This document shows, piece after piece, positions 26,372-34,882 of a stretch of DNA of 61,598 bases. The notes below the pieces were generated by a model, which saw nothing but the letters and a program-made list of their open reading frames with translations, was not told the origin of the DNA and did not search any database. Numbering within the stretch: position 1 is the stretch's first letter; each line of letters starts with the position of its first letter. The position numbers were made by a program, and so were the translations under genes. The stretch is from CAZGXM01 sp964529795 (GTDB taxonomy: Bacteria > Bacillota > JADQBR01), in assembly GCA_964529795.1 (NCBI GenBank), contig CAZGXM010000007.1:1-61598 (forward strand), read 5' to 3'.

Positions 26372-26414
26372 TAACTGTTTCCCAGGGTAAACAAGTCACG
26401 CCAGGGAACAGTTG
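26372..26414 (+). repeat. Inverted repeat between arcC and xdhA1
   Basis: AACTGTTTCCC (26373-26383) pairs with GGGAACAGTT (26404-26413) with one bulged T. No T run follows. It may mark a transcript-processing point or an operator at the start of the hydroxylase operon; no promoter is obvious. Confidence 0.4.
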
Positions 26415-26466
26415 TTACTAGTCCTCCGGCTTTAAATAGGTAAAAACGGAAAATGGAGGGGGAAAA

Positions 26467-28758
26467 ATGGCCAATGAAGTAGTGGGGAAAAGTGTTCCCA
26501 GGCTAGATGCCGTTGCCAAAGTGACAGGAAAGGCAAAATTTACCGGCGACTTTTTTGAAAGGGATATGCTGGCAGGCAAAATCCTGAGAAGCCCCCATGC
26601 CCATGCCGTTGTCAAAAAAATTGATGTAAGCAAGGCAAAAGCAGTGCCCGGCGTGAAGGTCGTTTTAACTTACAAGGACGTTTCCCAAAAACCATATGCA
26701 ACGGCAGGACATCCTTACGCCCTTGACCCCGGTCGTAGGGACATGGAAGACCATACTGTTTTGACCAATAAAGCACGTTTTGTAGGAGATGCAATTGCCG
26801 CAGTAGTCGCCACTAACGAATTGGCAGCACAGGAGGCATTAAAATTAATTGATGTTGAGTATGAAGTATTGGAGCCCTTGTTGACGCCGGAAGCTGCCAT
26901 GCGGGAAGGCGCGCCTTTAATTCATGAAGGTTGCGAAAGAAACATTCTTTCTGCTCGCGGCTACGAGATTGGTGATGTAGAGCAAGCCTTTAAAGAAGCG
27001 GACCATATTTTGGAAGGTGTATATGAAACGAGCATTGTCCAGCACTGCCAGTTGGAAAATCACATTTCCTATGCCTATGTGGATACTGATGGCCGTATAG
27101 TAATTGTTTCTTCCACGCAAATTCCCCACATCGTCAGAAGAGTTGTTGCCCAGGCCCTGGATATTCCCTGGGGCAGGGTACGCGTAATCAAGCCATACAT
27201 TGGCGGCGGTTTTGGCAGCAAGCAAGACGTGATTTTAGAACCTTTAAATGCCGCCATGACCTTGGCAGTTGGTGGAAGGCCGGTTAAACTGGAACTTTCC
27301 CGGGAAGAGTGCATGATTGCTACTCGGACAAGGCATGCCGTCAAGTTTAAAATAAAGAGCGCTGTCTCAAAGGACGGGAAATTGACTGCCATGCATATTT
27401 CTGCGGTGTACAACACCGGCGCATATGCTTCCCACGGTCATTCAATTGCCATGGCTGGAGGCACGAAGTTCAGAGTTCTTTACCCCATGAAGGCGTTGAA
27501 ATTTGAACCGGTGACGGTATACACGAACCTACCCGTTGCAGGTGCAATGCGGGGTTATGGCTCTCCTCAATTGACCTTTACCCTTGAAAGCCATTTAGAG
27601 GATATTGCAAGGAAATTAAATATAGATCCTATTGACTTTCGCAAGAAAAACCAAGTTTCTGTTGGTTATGCAGACCCCTTGAACGGAAACAAAGTGCTGA
27701 CCTGTGGTATTGTAGAGTGCATCAGCAAGGGTAAAGAGCTTATCAAATGGGATGAGAAAAAGGAACTCTATAAAAACCAGACGGGCAGCAAGCGACGTGG
27801 GCTGGGAATGGCATGTTTTAGCTACGCTTCCGGTACCTTCCCTGCCAACTTGGAAATTGCCGGGGCAAGAATAGCGCTTAATCAAGATGGTTCTGTCCAG
27901 TTGCAAATCGGCGCAACTGAAATCGGTCAGGGCAGTGATACGGTCTTTGCCCAAATGACGGCAGAAGTGCTTGGTATCTCTGTGGAGATGGTACATGTCA
28001 TTTCCACGCAGGATACAGATATTAGTCCCTTTGACCCAGGGGCATATGCCTCGCGACAAACCTATGTTACCGGCATGGCTGTGAAAAAGGCTGCTTTGGA
28101 AGTAAAGGAAAAGATACTGGATTTTGCCCAGGGCATGCACGATATACCCGCTGATGCCCTGGATATCAAGGATGCAAATATTATCTACAAGCACTCCGGG
28201 GAAGTTGTGATGCCCCTTTACGAAGTGGCGCTGTCCAGTTATTATGACACTGTTTCTGCCCGGCCAATTACCAGCGATGTTTCTAATAACGCCAGGGTAA
28301 ATGCCTTTTCCTTCGGGGTGACCTTTGCCGAAGTAGAAGTGGACATCAGCACCGGAAAAATTGAAGTGCTGGAAATATATAACGTTCATGATTCCGGAAA
28401 AATTATCAACCCTCAACTGGCAGAAGGTCAGGTGCACGGCGGTGTAGGTATGGGGCTGGGATATGCCCTGTCCGAACAGATGCTTTTCGATGAGAAAACG
28501 GGAAAACCGTTAAACAATAATCTGCTGGACTATAAATTACCAACAATAATGGATATCCCTGATATGGGGGTAGCATTTGTCGATACCGATGACCCCACGG
28601 GCCCGTTTGGCAGTAAGTCTCTGGGGGAACCGCCGGTCCTTTCACCGGCTCCGGCCATTCGTAATGCAGTTTTGGATGCAACGGGTGTCGCATTCAATAA
28701 ACTGCCCATGAACCCGCAAAGAGTCTATGAAAAGTTTAAAGAAACCGGGTTGATATAG
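26467..28758 (+). CDS. xdhA: Molybdenum hydroxylase, molybdopterin-binding subunit (complex 1)
   Basis: A 763-residue large subunit of a xanthine dehydrogenase-family enzyme. It shows the N-terminal a/b hammerhead (KVTGKAKFTGDF, SPHAHAVVKKID), GGGFGSKQD, AGAMRGYGSPQ for molybdopterin contacts, TEIGQGSDTVFAQM, PGAYASRQTY and the catalytic glutamate in GSKSLGEPP. It hydroxylates a purine ring, with electrons passing to the Fe-S and FAD subunits encoded next (order large-FAD-FeS). The exact substrate (hypoxanthine, xanthine or a urate-related compound) cannot be told. ATG 26467 follows ATGGAGGGGG. Confidence 0.92.
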   Translation: MANEVVGKSVPRLDAVAKVTGKAKFTGDFFERDMLAGKILRSPHAHAVVKKIDVSKAKAVPGVKVVLTYKDVSQKPYATAGHPYALDPGRRDMEDHTVLTNKARFVGDAIAAVVATNELAAQEALKLIDVEYEVLEPLLTPEAAMREGAPLIHEGCERNILSARGYEIGDVEQAFKEADHILEGVYETSIVQHCQLENHISYAYVDTDGRIVIVSSTQIPHIVRRVVAQALDIPWGRVRVIKPYIGGGFGSKQDVILEPLNAAMTLAVGGRPVKLELSREECMIATRTRHAVKFKIKSAVSKDGKLTAMHISAVYNTGAYASHGHSIAMAGGTKFRVLYPMKALKFEPVTVYTNLPVAGAMRGYGSPQLTFTLESHLEDIARKLNIDPIDFRKKNQVSVGYADPLNGNKVLTCGIVECISKGKELIKWDEKKELYKNQTGSKRRGLGMACFSYASGTFPANLEIAGARIALNQDGSVQLQIGATEIGQGSDTVFAQMTAEVLGISVEMVHVISTQDTDISPFDPGAYASRQTYVTGMAVKKAALEVKEKILDFAQGMHDIPADALDIKDANIIYKHSGEVVMPLYEVALSSYYDTVSARPITSDVSNNARVNAFSFGVTFAEVEVDISTGKIEVLEIYNVHDSGKIINPQLAEGQVHGGVGMGLGYALSEQMLFDEKTGKPLNNNLLDYKLPTIMDIPDMGVAFVDTDDPTGPFGSKSLGEPPVLSPAPAIRNAVLDATGVAFNKLPMNPQRVYEKFKETGLI

Positions 28759-28773
28759 AAGGGTGGTAACAAG

Positions 28774-29658
28774 ATGTATAACATTCAGGCATGTTTTGAG
28801 CCGAAAACCCTCGATGAAGCAACTGCCCTGTTGGCTGACAATCCCAATTTAAAAGTCATTGCCGGCGGCACGGACCTCTTGATTAAAATGTACCATGGAA
28901 AAATTGAAAAGGCTGAGCTGTTATCTATCAGAAAAATCAAGGCATTCGAGGACATTCGCAAACTTCAGGATGGGACCATTGTCATCGGTGCCCTGGCTAC
29001 CTTTGCCAAAATTGCCAACGACCCCGTAATCACAGAAAATATCCCGATTTTGCGGGAAGCTGCCTTGTCCATGGGCAGTCCTCAGATACGTAACATTGCC
29101 ACCATTGGTGGTAATATCTGTAATGGGGCTACTTCTGCAGACAGCGCTTCTTCATTGTTTGCCCTTAATGCCCGGCTGAAGCTGCAGGCCAAGCAAGGAG
29201 AACGTGTTATTCCCATCGAGGAGTTTTATCTTGGCCCCGGTAAGGTTGATTTGCAACCCGGCGAGATACTGACGCAAATAATCATTGCACTGGAAGATTA
29301 TGTAGGTTACGGTGGGCATTATTTCAAGTGCAGCATGCGCAAGGCTATGGATATTGCCACTTTAGGTGTAGCTGCATTGTGCAAAATAAAAGATGGAAAT
29401 GTTTTCGATGATGTCAGGATTGGCCTCGGGGTTGCGGCCCCTACCCCCATCAGGTGCAAAGAAGCAGAAAACTATGCCAAAGGAAAAGTGGCTTCTGCTG
29501 AAACCCTGGCTGAAATTGCGAGACTTTCGGTCAAGTCAACCAAGGCGAGAACCTCCTGGAGAGCTTCCAAGGGATACAGGGAACACTTGGTGGAGGAGCT
29601 AAGCCAGAGGGTGCTTAAAAGGGCGGTTGCAAATGCAGGGGGTGCAGAAATTGCTTAA
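28774..29658 (+). CDS. xdhB: Molybdenum hydroxylase, FAD-binding subunit (complex 1)
   Basis: A 294-residue FAD subunit of the CoxM/XdhB type. The FAD pyrophosphate loop is IAGGTDLLIKM, and the second FAD motif is TIGGNICNGATSADSAS; a C-terminal CO-dehydrogenase-flavoprotein domain completes it. The ATG lies 15 bases after the xdhA stop with GGGTGG upstream, and its 3' end overlaps the next gene by about 26 bases. It transfers electrons to NAD+ or another carrier. Confidence 0.92.
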   Translation: MYNIQACFEPKTLDEATALLADNPNLKVIAGGTDLLIKMYHGKIEKAELLSIRKIKAFEDIRKLQDGTIVIGALATFAKIANDPVITENIPILREAALSMGSPQIRNIATIGGNICNGATSADSASSLFALNARLKLQAKQGERVIPIEEFYLGPGKVDLQPGEILTQIIIALEDYVGYGGHYFKCSMRKAMDIATLGVAALCKIKDGNVFDDVRIGLGVAAPTPIRCKEAENYAKGKVASAETLAEIARLSVKSTKARTSWRASKGYREHLVEELSQRVLKRAVANAGGAEIA

Positions 29659-30112
29659 GAAAATCTCTTTCACTGTAAACGGAAAGCCTGTAAGCCTCGA
29701 AATAGATGTAGGTGAAACATTGTTGGAGGTTCTCAGAGGCCGCCTGGGATATACCGGTGTTAAAAAGGGGTGTGCTGCCGGGGAATGCGGGGCATGCACC
29801 GTGTTAATTGACGGTGTCCCAATTGATTCCTGCATTTACCTTGGAGTTTGGGCCGACGGGAAAAATATCACCACCATAGAAGGACTGGCCAAAGATGGGG
29901 AACTGACAAGGGTACAAAAGGCCTTTATTGAAGAAGGAGCTATTCAGTGCGGTTTCTGTACACCTGGATTTGTTCTTACGGCAACTGCGATGGTAGCAAG
30001 CGGAAAGAAATATTCCAGGGAGGAAATCAAGAGGGGACTGGCCGGCAACCTCTGCCGCTGTACAGGTTATAAAAATATCATTAGAGCAGTAGAAAAAGCG
30101 CTTGAAGATTAA
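29633..30112 (+). CDS. xdhC: Molybdenum hydroxylase, 2Fe-2S subunit (complex 1)
   Basis: A 159-residue [2Fe-2S] subunit. The plant-type cluster is bound by KGCAAGECGACTVL (C47, C52, C55) and C67 in IDSCIYL; the second cluster is bound by CGFCTPGF and CRCTGYKN. ATG 29633 has AAAAGGG nine bases upstream; TTG 29627 and GTG 29642 are alternatives. The overlap with xdhB shows a tight three-gene operon. The symbol follows the E. coli xdhABC subunit naming and should not be confused with the XdhC maturation factor. Confidence 0.9.
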   Translation: MQGVQKLLKKISFTVNGKPVSLEIDVGETLLEVLRGRLGYTGVKKGCAAGECGACTVLIDGVPIDSCIYLGVWADGKNITTIEGLAKDGELTRVQKAFIEEGAIQCGFCTPGFVLTATAMVASGKKYSREEIKRGLAGNLCRCTGYKNIIRAVEKALED

Positions 30113-30153
30113 TTACAAAGCTTTTTTCAGCTTTGTTCAAGGAGGGAACAAAG

Positions 30154-33100
30154 ATGGGTGACATTATGCGAGCAATACCCCTCAGGCAACTTGTAAATTG
30201 GATACTTCTGGAATACGGACAAGATCAGAGTATCTTTGGCATTCCCAAGGAAAAGTTTTTTAGAAGATCCGGTAACAGCCGCATCAAAATCTTTGGAGAG
30301 GCCATTGAAACCCCCGTGGGTCCTGCTGCCGGTCCACATACGCAGCTTGCCCAGAATATCGTAGCTGCTTACCTCTGCGGGGGCAGGTTTTTTGAACTCA
30401 AGACGGTACAAATACTGGACAACCTGGAGATTGCAAAACCCTGTATTGTTGCCCAAGATGAGTGCTACAACACAGAGTGGTCTACCGAACTGACCATTGA
30501 GGGGGCCTTGGAGGAATATGTAAAGGCATGGTTTTTGCTCCACGTATTGCACAGGGAAATTTACCAGTCAGATGAGCGTCCTTTTATCTTCAATATGAGT
30601 GTGGGTTATGACCTGGAAGGCATTAAATCGCCAAAAGTAGACAAGTTTATTGAAAGATTAAAGGACGCGTCGCAAACTGAAATTTTTCAGGAATGCAAGG
30701 CTGTCTTAAAGGCTGAGGTTGACAGGTTTAAATTTGTCGATGCTACATTCATAGACAGTATATCGCCGAACATTTGCAGTTCCGTAACCCTCTCCACCTT
30801 GCACGGTTGCCCCCCGGAAGAAATAGAAGCAATTGCCAAGTATTTAATGGCAGAGAAAAAGCTGCATACCTTTGTAAAGTTGAATCCTACCCTTTTGGGT
30901 TATGAATACGTGAGAAATACCTTTGACAAGATGGGCTACAATTACATTCATTTGAAAGAGGAATCCTTTACCCACGACCTGCAGTACGACGACGGCGTGG
31001 CAATGCTGCGAAGGCTCAAGGACTTTGCTAGTGATGAGGGCAAGACCTTTGGAGTGAAGCTTTCCAATACCCTGCCTGTGAAAATAACTCGCGGCGAACT
31101 GCCCGGCGAAGAGATGTATATGTCAGGCAGGGCACTGTATCCCCTTACCATCAACCTGGCCTTCAAACTGACGACAGAATTTGACGGAAAGCTCATGATT
31201 TCCTACTCAGGTGGGGCCGACTTCTTCAATATTGTACGCATCTGTGAAACAGGAATTATGCCCATTACAGTGGCAACAACATTGCTGAAACCCGGAGGCT
31301 ATTCTCGCCTGAAACAAATGGCAGAGGCGCTGGTTTCGCGTGTTGCCGACGGTCAACCCGAAGCAATAGATTTAGCCAAGCTGGAGGAACTCGCCGAAAG
31401 CGCTATCGAAGATCGCAACCATCTCAAGGAAAAAAGGACAGTAAGCAGCCGCAAGATAGCCAAAAAATTACCCCTCACCGACTGTTTTGCTGCGCCATGT
31501 ACCGTTGGCTGTCCCATAGGGCAGGATATTCCCGAATATATCCGGCTGGTGGGGGAAGGGAAATACGACGAAGCTTTCCAGGTCATTGTCAGCAAAAATC
31601 CGCTTCCCTTTATTACCGGGACCATCTGCAGCCACCCGTGCATGACAAAATGTACCCGCCTGGACTACGACGACCCCGTTTTTATTCGAGAAATGAAAAG
31701 GTTGGCTGCCGAAAAGGGATACAGGGTTTACCTGCAAAAAGCAGGTAAGACAGCAGGTCAGAGCTTTGCCAGGGTTGCCATTATCGGCGCTGGACCCTCG
31801 GGACTTGCCGCAGGCTATTTCCTTGCCAGGGCCGGAATGGATGTCACTATCTTTGATAAAAAGGAAAGACCCGGCGGACTTGTGGAGAATGTCATTCCTG
31901 ATTTCAGAATCCCCAGGGAAGCAATTCAAAAGGACATTGAGCTTATTCAGAAGACAGGCGTGAAGTTCAAGCTTGGTATGGACCCGGATTTTTCCGTACA
32001 AGAGCTGAAAGACCAGGGGTTTGACTACATTTACCTGGCAATAGGCGCCGGAAAGTCCAACCCCCTTAAATTAGAGACTGGTGGGCAAAGGGGAATGGCT
32101 GCCGTGGACTTCCTGGAGCAATTTAATAGGAACAGAAAATCCATTAAACTGGGCAAATCTGTTGTTGTGATCGGCGGTGGAAACACGGCCATGGACGCGG
32201 CAAGGGCAGCACTCAGGGTAGAGGGCGTGGAACAAGTTTATATCGTTTACAGGAGGACCAAGGAGTATATGCCTGCCGACCCAGAAGAGTTGAGGGCGGC
32301 CCAGGCCGAGGGTGTCATTTTGAAGGAACTGCTTTTACCCCTTGCCCTGACTGACGGCGTCTTGAAATGCCAGCAGATGAAGCTTGGTGAGCCTGATGCT
32401 TCCGGTAGAAGAAGCCCTGTTGCCAAGGAAGGTCAGTTTGAAGAGTTAAAAGTTGACATGGTGCTGTCTGCCACTGGAGAAGTTGTGGACTATGAGATCT
32501 TAGGGCAAAATGGCATTGAAGTTGACGCCCAAGGGAGAATTACCATAGATTCCGCTACCAACGAGACAAATATTGAAAATGTCTTCATCGGCGGAGATGC
32601 CCTGACCGGCCCAGCAACGGTGGTTGAAGCAATTGCCCAGGGCAGTAAAGTGGCAAAAGCTATTATCGCAAAAGAAAACTCCGCTCAGGTAAAAGGGGAA
32701 ACTTTGCCGGTCGAATTTGATCAGGAAAAAATACTTGCGGAAATCACCAATAAAAAAGGCATCCTTGCGGCTTTTGCTGCCGGGGAACAGGAACCTTCCA
32801 GGTGTTTGGAGTGCAATTTTGTCTGCAATATTTGCACTGAAGTTTGCCCCAACAGGGCCAACATTGCTGTCAAAGTAGCAAGCACAAGCCTCGTAAACCA
32901 AAATCAAATCATCCACGTTGACAGGATATGCAATGAATGTGGCAACTGCGAGACATTCTGCCCGTACAACGGTGCTCCCTACAAGGACAAACTAACCCTC
33001 TTTTGGAATGAAGGGGACTTTAATAACAGCGAGAACAACGGTTTCCTGTTACTGGAAGACTGTGATGGGCCCAGCTTCAAGCTCCGGACTGATGGCAGTA

Positions 33101-33216
33101 TTTTAAACGTAAAATTCGATGCAACAGGGAAAGCAAACGCCAGTGTAGATGGAAATGTTTTGGATGTTATTTGGGCTACCTATAAAAAATATAAGTATTT
33201 GTTGGTTGAAGGCTAA
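30154..33216 (+). CDS. ygfK: YgfK-type iron-sulfur flavoprotein oxidoreductase
   Basis: A 1020-residue protein closely matching E. coli YgfK (about 1032) from its first residues (MGDIMRAIPL, ETPVGPAAGPHTQLAQN, GGRFFELKTVQILD). It has an N-terminal dihydroorotate/dihydropyrimidine-dehydrogenase-like barrel. A GltD-like middle follows, with Fe-S cysteines (CFAAPCTVGCPIGQDIP), FAD site VAIIGAGPSGLAAGYF and NAD(P)H site VVVIGGGNTAMDAARAA. The C-terminus has two [4Fe-4S] motifs (CNFVCNICTEVCP and CNECGNCETFCP). Older annotation calls it a selenate reductase subunit. In urate-degrading anaerobes it is linked to reductive opening of the purine ring. ATG 30154 follows GGAGGG. Confidence 0.93.
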   Translation: MGDIMRAIPLRQLVNWILLEYGQDQSIFGIPKEKFFRRSGNSRIKIFGEAIETPVGPAAGPHTQLAQNIVAAYLCGGRFFELKTVQILDNLEIAKPCIVAQDECYNTEWSTELTIEGALEEYVKAWFLLHVLHREIYQSDERPFIFNMSVGYDLEGIKSPKVDKFIERLKDASQTEIFQECKAVLKAEVDRFKFVDATFIDSISPNICSSVTLSTLHGCPPEEIEAIAKYLMAEKKLHTFVKLNPTLLGYEYVRNTFDKMGYNYIHLKEESFTHDLQYDDGVAMLRRLKDFASDEGKTFGVKLSNTLPVKITRGELPGEEMYMSGRALYPLTINLAFKLTTEFDGKLMISYSGGADFFNIVRICETGIMPITVATTLLKPGGYSRLKQMAEALVSRVADGQPEAIDLAKLEELAESAIEDRNHLKEKRTVSSRKIAKKLPLTDCFAAPCTVGCPIGQDIPEYIRLVGEGKYDEAFQVIVSKNPLPFITGTICSHPCMTKCTRLDYDDPVFIREMKRLAAEKGYRVYLQKAGKTAGQSFARVAIIGAGPSGLAAGYFLARAGMDVTIFDKKERPGGLVENVIPDFRIPREAIQKDIELIQKTGVKFKLGMDPDFSVQELKDQGFDYIYLAIGAGKSNPLKLETGGQRGMAAVDFLEQFNRNRKSIKLGKSVVVIGGGNTAMDAARAALRVEGVEQVYIVYRRTKEYMPADPEELRAAQAEGVILKELLLPLALTDGVLKCQQMKLGEPDASGRRSPVAKEGQFEELKVDMVLSATGEVVDYEILGQNGIEVDAQGRITIDSATNETNIENVFIGGDALTGPATVVEAIAQGSKVAKAIIAKENSAQVKGETLPVEFDQEKILAEITNKKGILAAFAAGEQEPSRCLECNFVCNICTEVCPNRANIAVKVASTSLVNQNQIIHVDRICNECGNCETFCPYNGAPYKDKLTLFWNEGDFNNSENNGFLLLEDCDGPSFKLRTDGSILNVKFDATGKANASVDGNVLDVIWATYKKYKYLLVEG

Positions 33217-33344
33217 TGTCGTTCACTACCCAACCAAAGGAAATAAAAATACAAAAAATTATATCTTCTGTAAGCAGGATTTTAGTTTAAAGCAGGGAAG
33301 TAAATTATCAGTAAAATCTGTCGAAAAAAGAAAAGATTACTGAA

Positions 33345-33414
33345 CTTCGTATAACCCTGGTAATATGGTCCAGGGGTCTCTACCGGGTAACCGTAAATTA
33401 CCTTGGCTACGAGG
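33345..33414 (+). promoter_or_regulatory. Purine riboswitch aptamer 2 (guanine class, variant)
   Basis: P1 strand CTTCGTA (33345-33351) pairs with TACGAGG (33408-33414). In between are TATAA, AATATGG, GTCTCTACC and CCGTAAA as in purine aptamers. The 3' junction reads GGCTACGA: the specificity base is C (guanine class), but the preceding base is G where A is normal. The aptamer lies 128 bases after ygfK; no clear promoter is visible in that gap. Confidence 0.9.
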
Positions 33415-33466
33415 GCGTATTGTTGTGCTATCTTTTTTACTGCACGTCCCGTAGCTTGGTAATTTT
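33395..33466 (+). terminator. Expression platform of purine riboswitch 2
   Basis: AAATTACC (33395-33402) pairs with GGTAATTT (33458-33465). Further in, GCTACG (33406-33411) pairs with CGTAGC (33450-33455) and flanking bases also pair, making a long hairpin that ends in TTTT. It consumes the 3' strand of aptamer P1, so aptamer and hairpin are mutually exclusive. This predicts termination without ligand and read-through with ligand (ON switch). Confidence 0.7.
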
Positions 33467-33516
33467 GGTTTGCCCGGTTTTTATACACAAATCAATAAAC
33501 TAAAAGGAGGGAGAAT

Positions 33517-34425
33517 GTGAGGTTTGCTTATGAGGCGCCCACTTCTTTAGAGGAAGCGATAGCGCTCATAGAAAAATACGGAACAGATGCCAAAATAATA
33601 GCGGGCGGCACGGATCTGATAATACAGCTCCAGGAGGAAAAGGCATGCCCAAAAGTAATTGTAGACATCACACGCATAAAGGAACTAAAAACATTAGAAC
33701 TGAGACAGGACAACCTTATTATCGGTAGCCTGTGCACTTTTAGCGAGCTTGCCCTTTCTCCGGAAGTGAACAAGCATGCTACTGCCCTGGCCAGGGCAGC
33801 AGCGACAGTTGGATCGCCGCAAATACGTAACCAGGGCACATTGGGAGGGAACCTGGCAAACGCCTCACCTGCCGCAGATAGCATCCCTGCCTTGTTGTGC
33901 CTGGAATCAAGAATGGGGGTGATCTCAAGTTCCGGCACAAATGAGGTTGATCCAGAAAACTTGTTAGGAGGTGTTGGCTTAACTAATCTTAAACCGGATG
34001 AAATAATAACATATTTTCGCATGCCTGTCAAGAAAGGTCTTTACAGTTCATTTGCCAAGCTGGGAAGGAGGAATGCCCTGGCAATTGCAAGGATAAGCAT
34101 GGGTTTGGCGGTTGTTCTTGAAGAGGGCAAAATCCGAGAGGCTGCTGTCGCTCTGGGGGCTGTAGGGCCAACTGCCTACAGAGTATCTTCAATTGAGCAA
34201 ATGCTGGTAGGCAGGGAACCTGTGGAGGAATTGTGGCCAGATGTGGAAGAACAACTGGGGATTGAAGTTGGCAATAAAGTTGCCGGAAGGGCTTCAGCGC
34301 CTTACAAACGCGAGGCGGTGAAGGGTGTGGCGCAAGCAGCATGGGAACAGCTTTTTAGGAGTATCCGCGCAAGCAACGTGTCAGGGGAACCGCCTGGGAA
34401 TGGGGGTGGGGCCGGTGGCATATAA
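33517..34425 (+). CDS. Molybdenum hydroxylase, FAD-binding subunit (complex 2)
   Basis: A 302-residue FAD subunit with IIAGGTDLIIQLQ and GTLGGNLANASPAADSIPALL as FAD-binding motifs. It corresponds to NdhF in the order F-S-L-M found for Eubacterium barkeri nicotinate dehydrogenase. The start is GTG 33517, eight bases after AAAGGAGGGAG; the overlapping ATG at 33515 is followed at once by TGA. The gene is first in a four-gene operon controlled by the second purine riboswitch, so the substrate is more likely a purine than nicotinate. Confidence 0.9.
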   Translation: MRFAYEAPTSLEEAIALIEKYGTDAKIIAGGTDLIIQLQEEKACPKVIVDITRIKELKTLELRQDNLIIGSLCTFSELALSPEVNKHATALARAAATVGSPQIRNQGTLGGNLANASPAADSIPALLCLESRMGVISSSGTNEVDPENLLGGVGLTNLKPDEIITYFRMPVKKGLYSSFAKLGRRNALAIARISMGLAVVLEEGKIREAAVALGAVGPTAYRVSSIEQMLVGREPVEELWPDVEEQLGIEVGNKVAGRASAPYKREAVKGVAQAAWEQLFRSIRASNVSGEPPGNGGGAGGI

Positions 34426-34882
34426 CTTGAAACTGACTGTAAATGGGCAATTACACAGGCTGGAAGTGGACCATTCCAAGCGCCTGCTTGATGTGCTCCG
34501 CGAGGACCTCAACCTGACGGGGACAAAAGAGGGTTGCGGTGAGGGCGAATGCGGTGTATGCAGCGTGATTTTAGACGGGAAACTGGTCAATTCATGCCTG
34601 GTGCTGGCGCTGCAGGCAAACGGTAAGACTGTGCTGACAGTAGAAGGGTTGGCCGAGGATGGGGAATTACACCCCTTGCAAAAGGCATTTCTTGCGGAAG
34701 GTGCTGTGCAGTGCGGGTATTGTACTCCTGGAATGCTCCTTGCTGCAAAGGCTCTGCTAGATGAAAATCCCAACCCAAGCAGGGAAGAAATCAAGACTGC
34801 CCTGTCGGGCAATCTTTGCCGCTGTACCGGCTATGAACACGTGATCAGGGCAGTGGAAAGGGTGGTGCGGGGCGATGTGTGA
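34400..34882 (+). CDS. Molybdenum hydroxylase, 2Fe-2S subunit (complex 2)
   Basis: A 160-residue [2Fe-2S] protein with EGCGEGECGVCSVIL plus a later cysteine (VNSCLVL) for the first cluster, and CGYCTPGML and CRCTGYEH for the second. It is equivalent to NdhS. ATG 34400 has AGGGGA about 11 bases upstream; GTG 34415, closer to the mature start YNLKLTVNG, is an alternative. It overlaps both its upstream and downstream neighbours. Confidence 0.88.
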   Translation: MGVGPVAYNLKLTVNGQLHRLEVDHSKRLLDVLREDLNLTGTKEGCGEGECGVCSVILDGKLVNSCLVLALQANGKTVLTVEGLAEDGELHPLQKAFLAEGAVQCGYCTPGMLLAAKALLDENPNPSREEIKTALSGNLCRCTGYEHVIRAVERVVRGDV

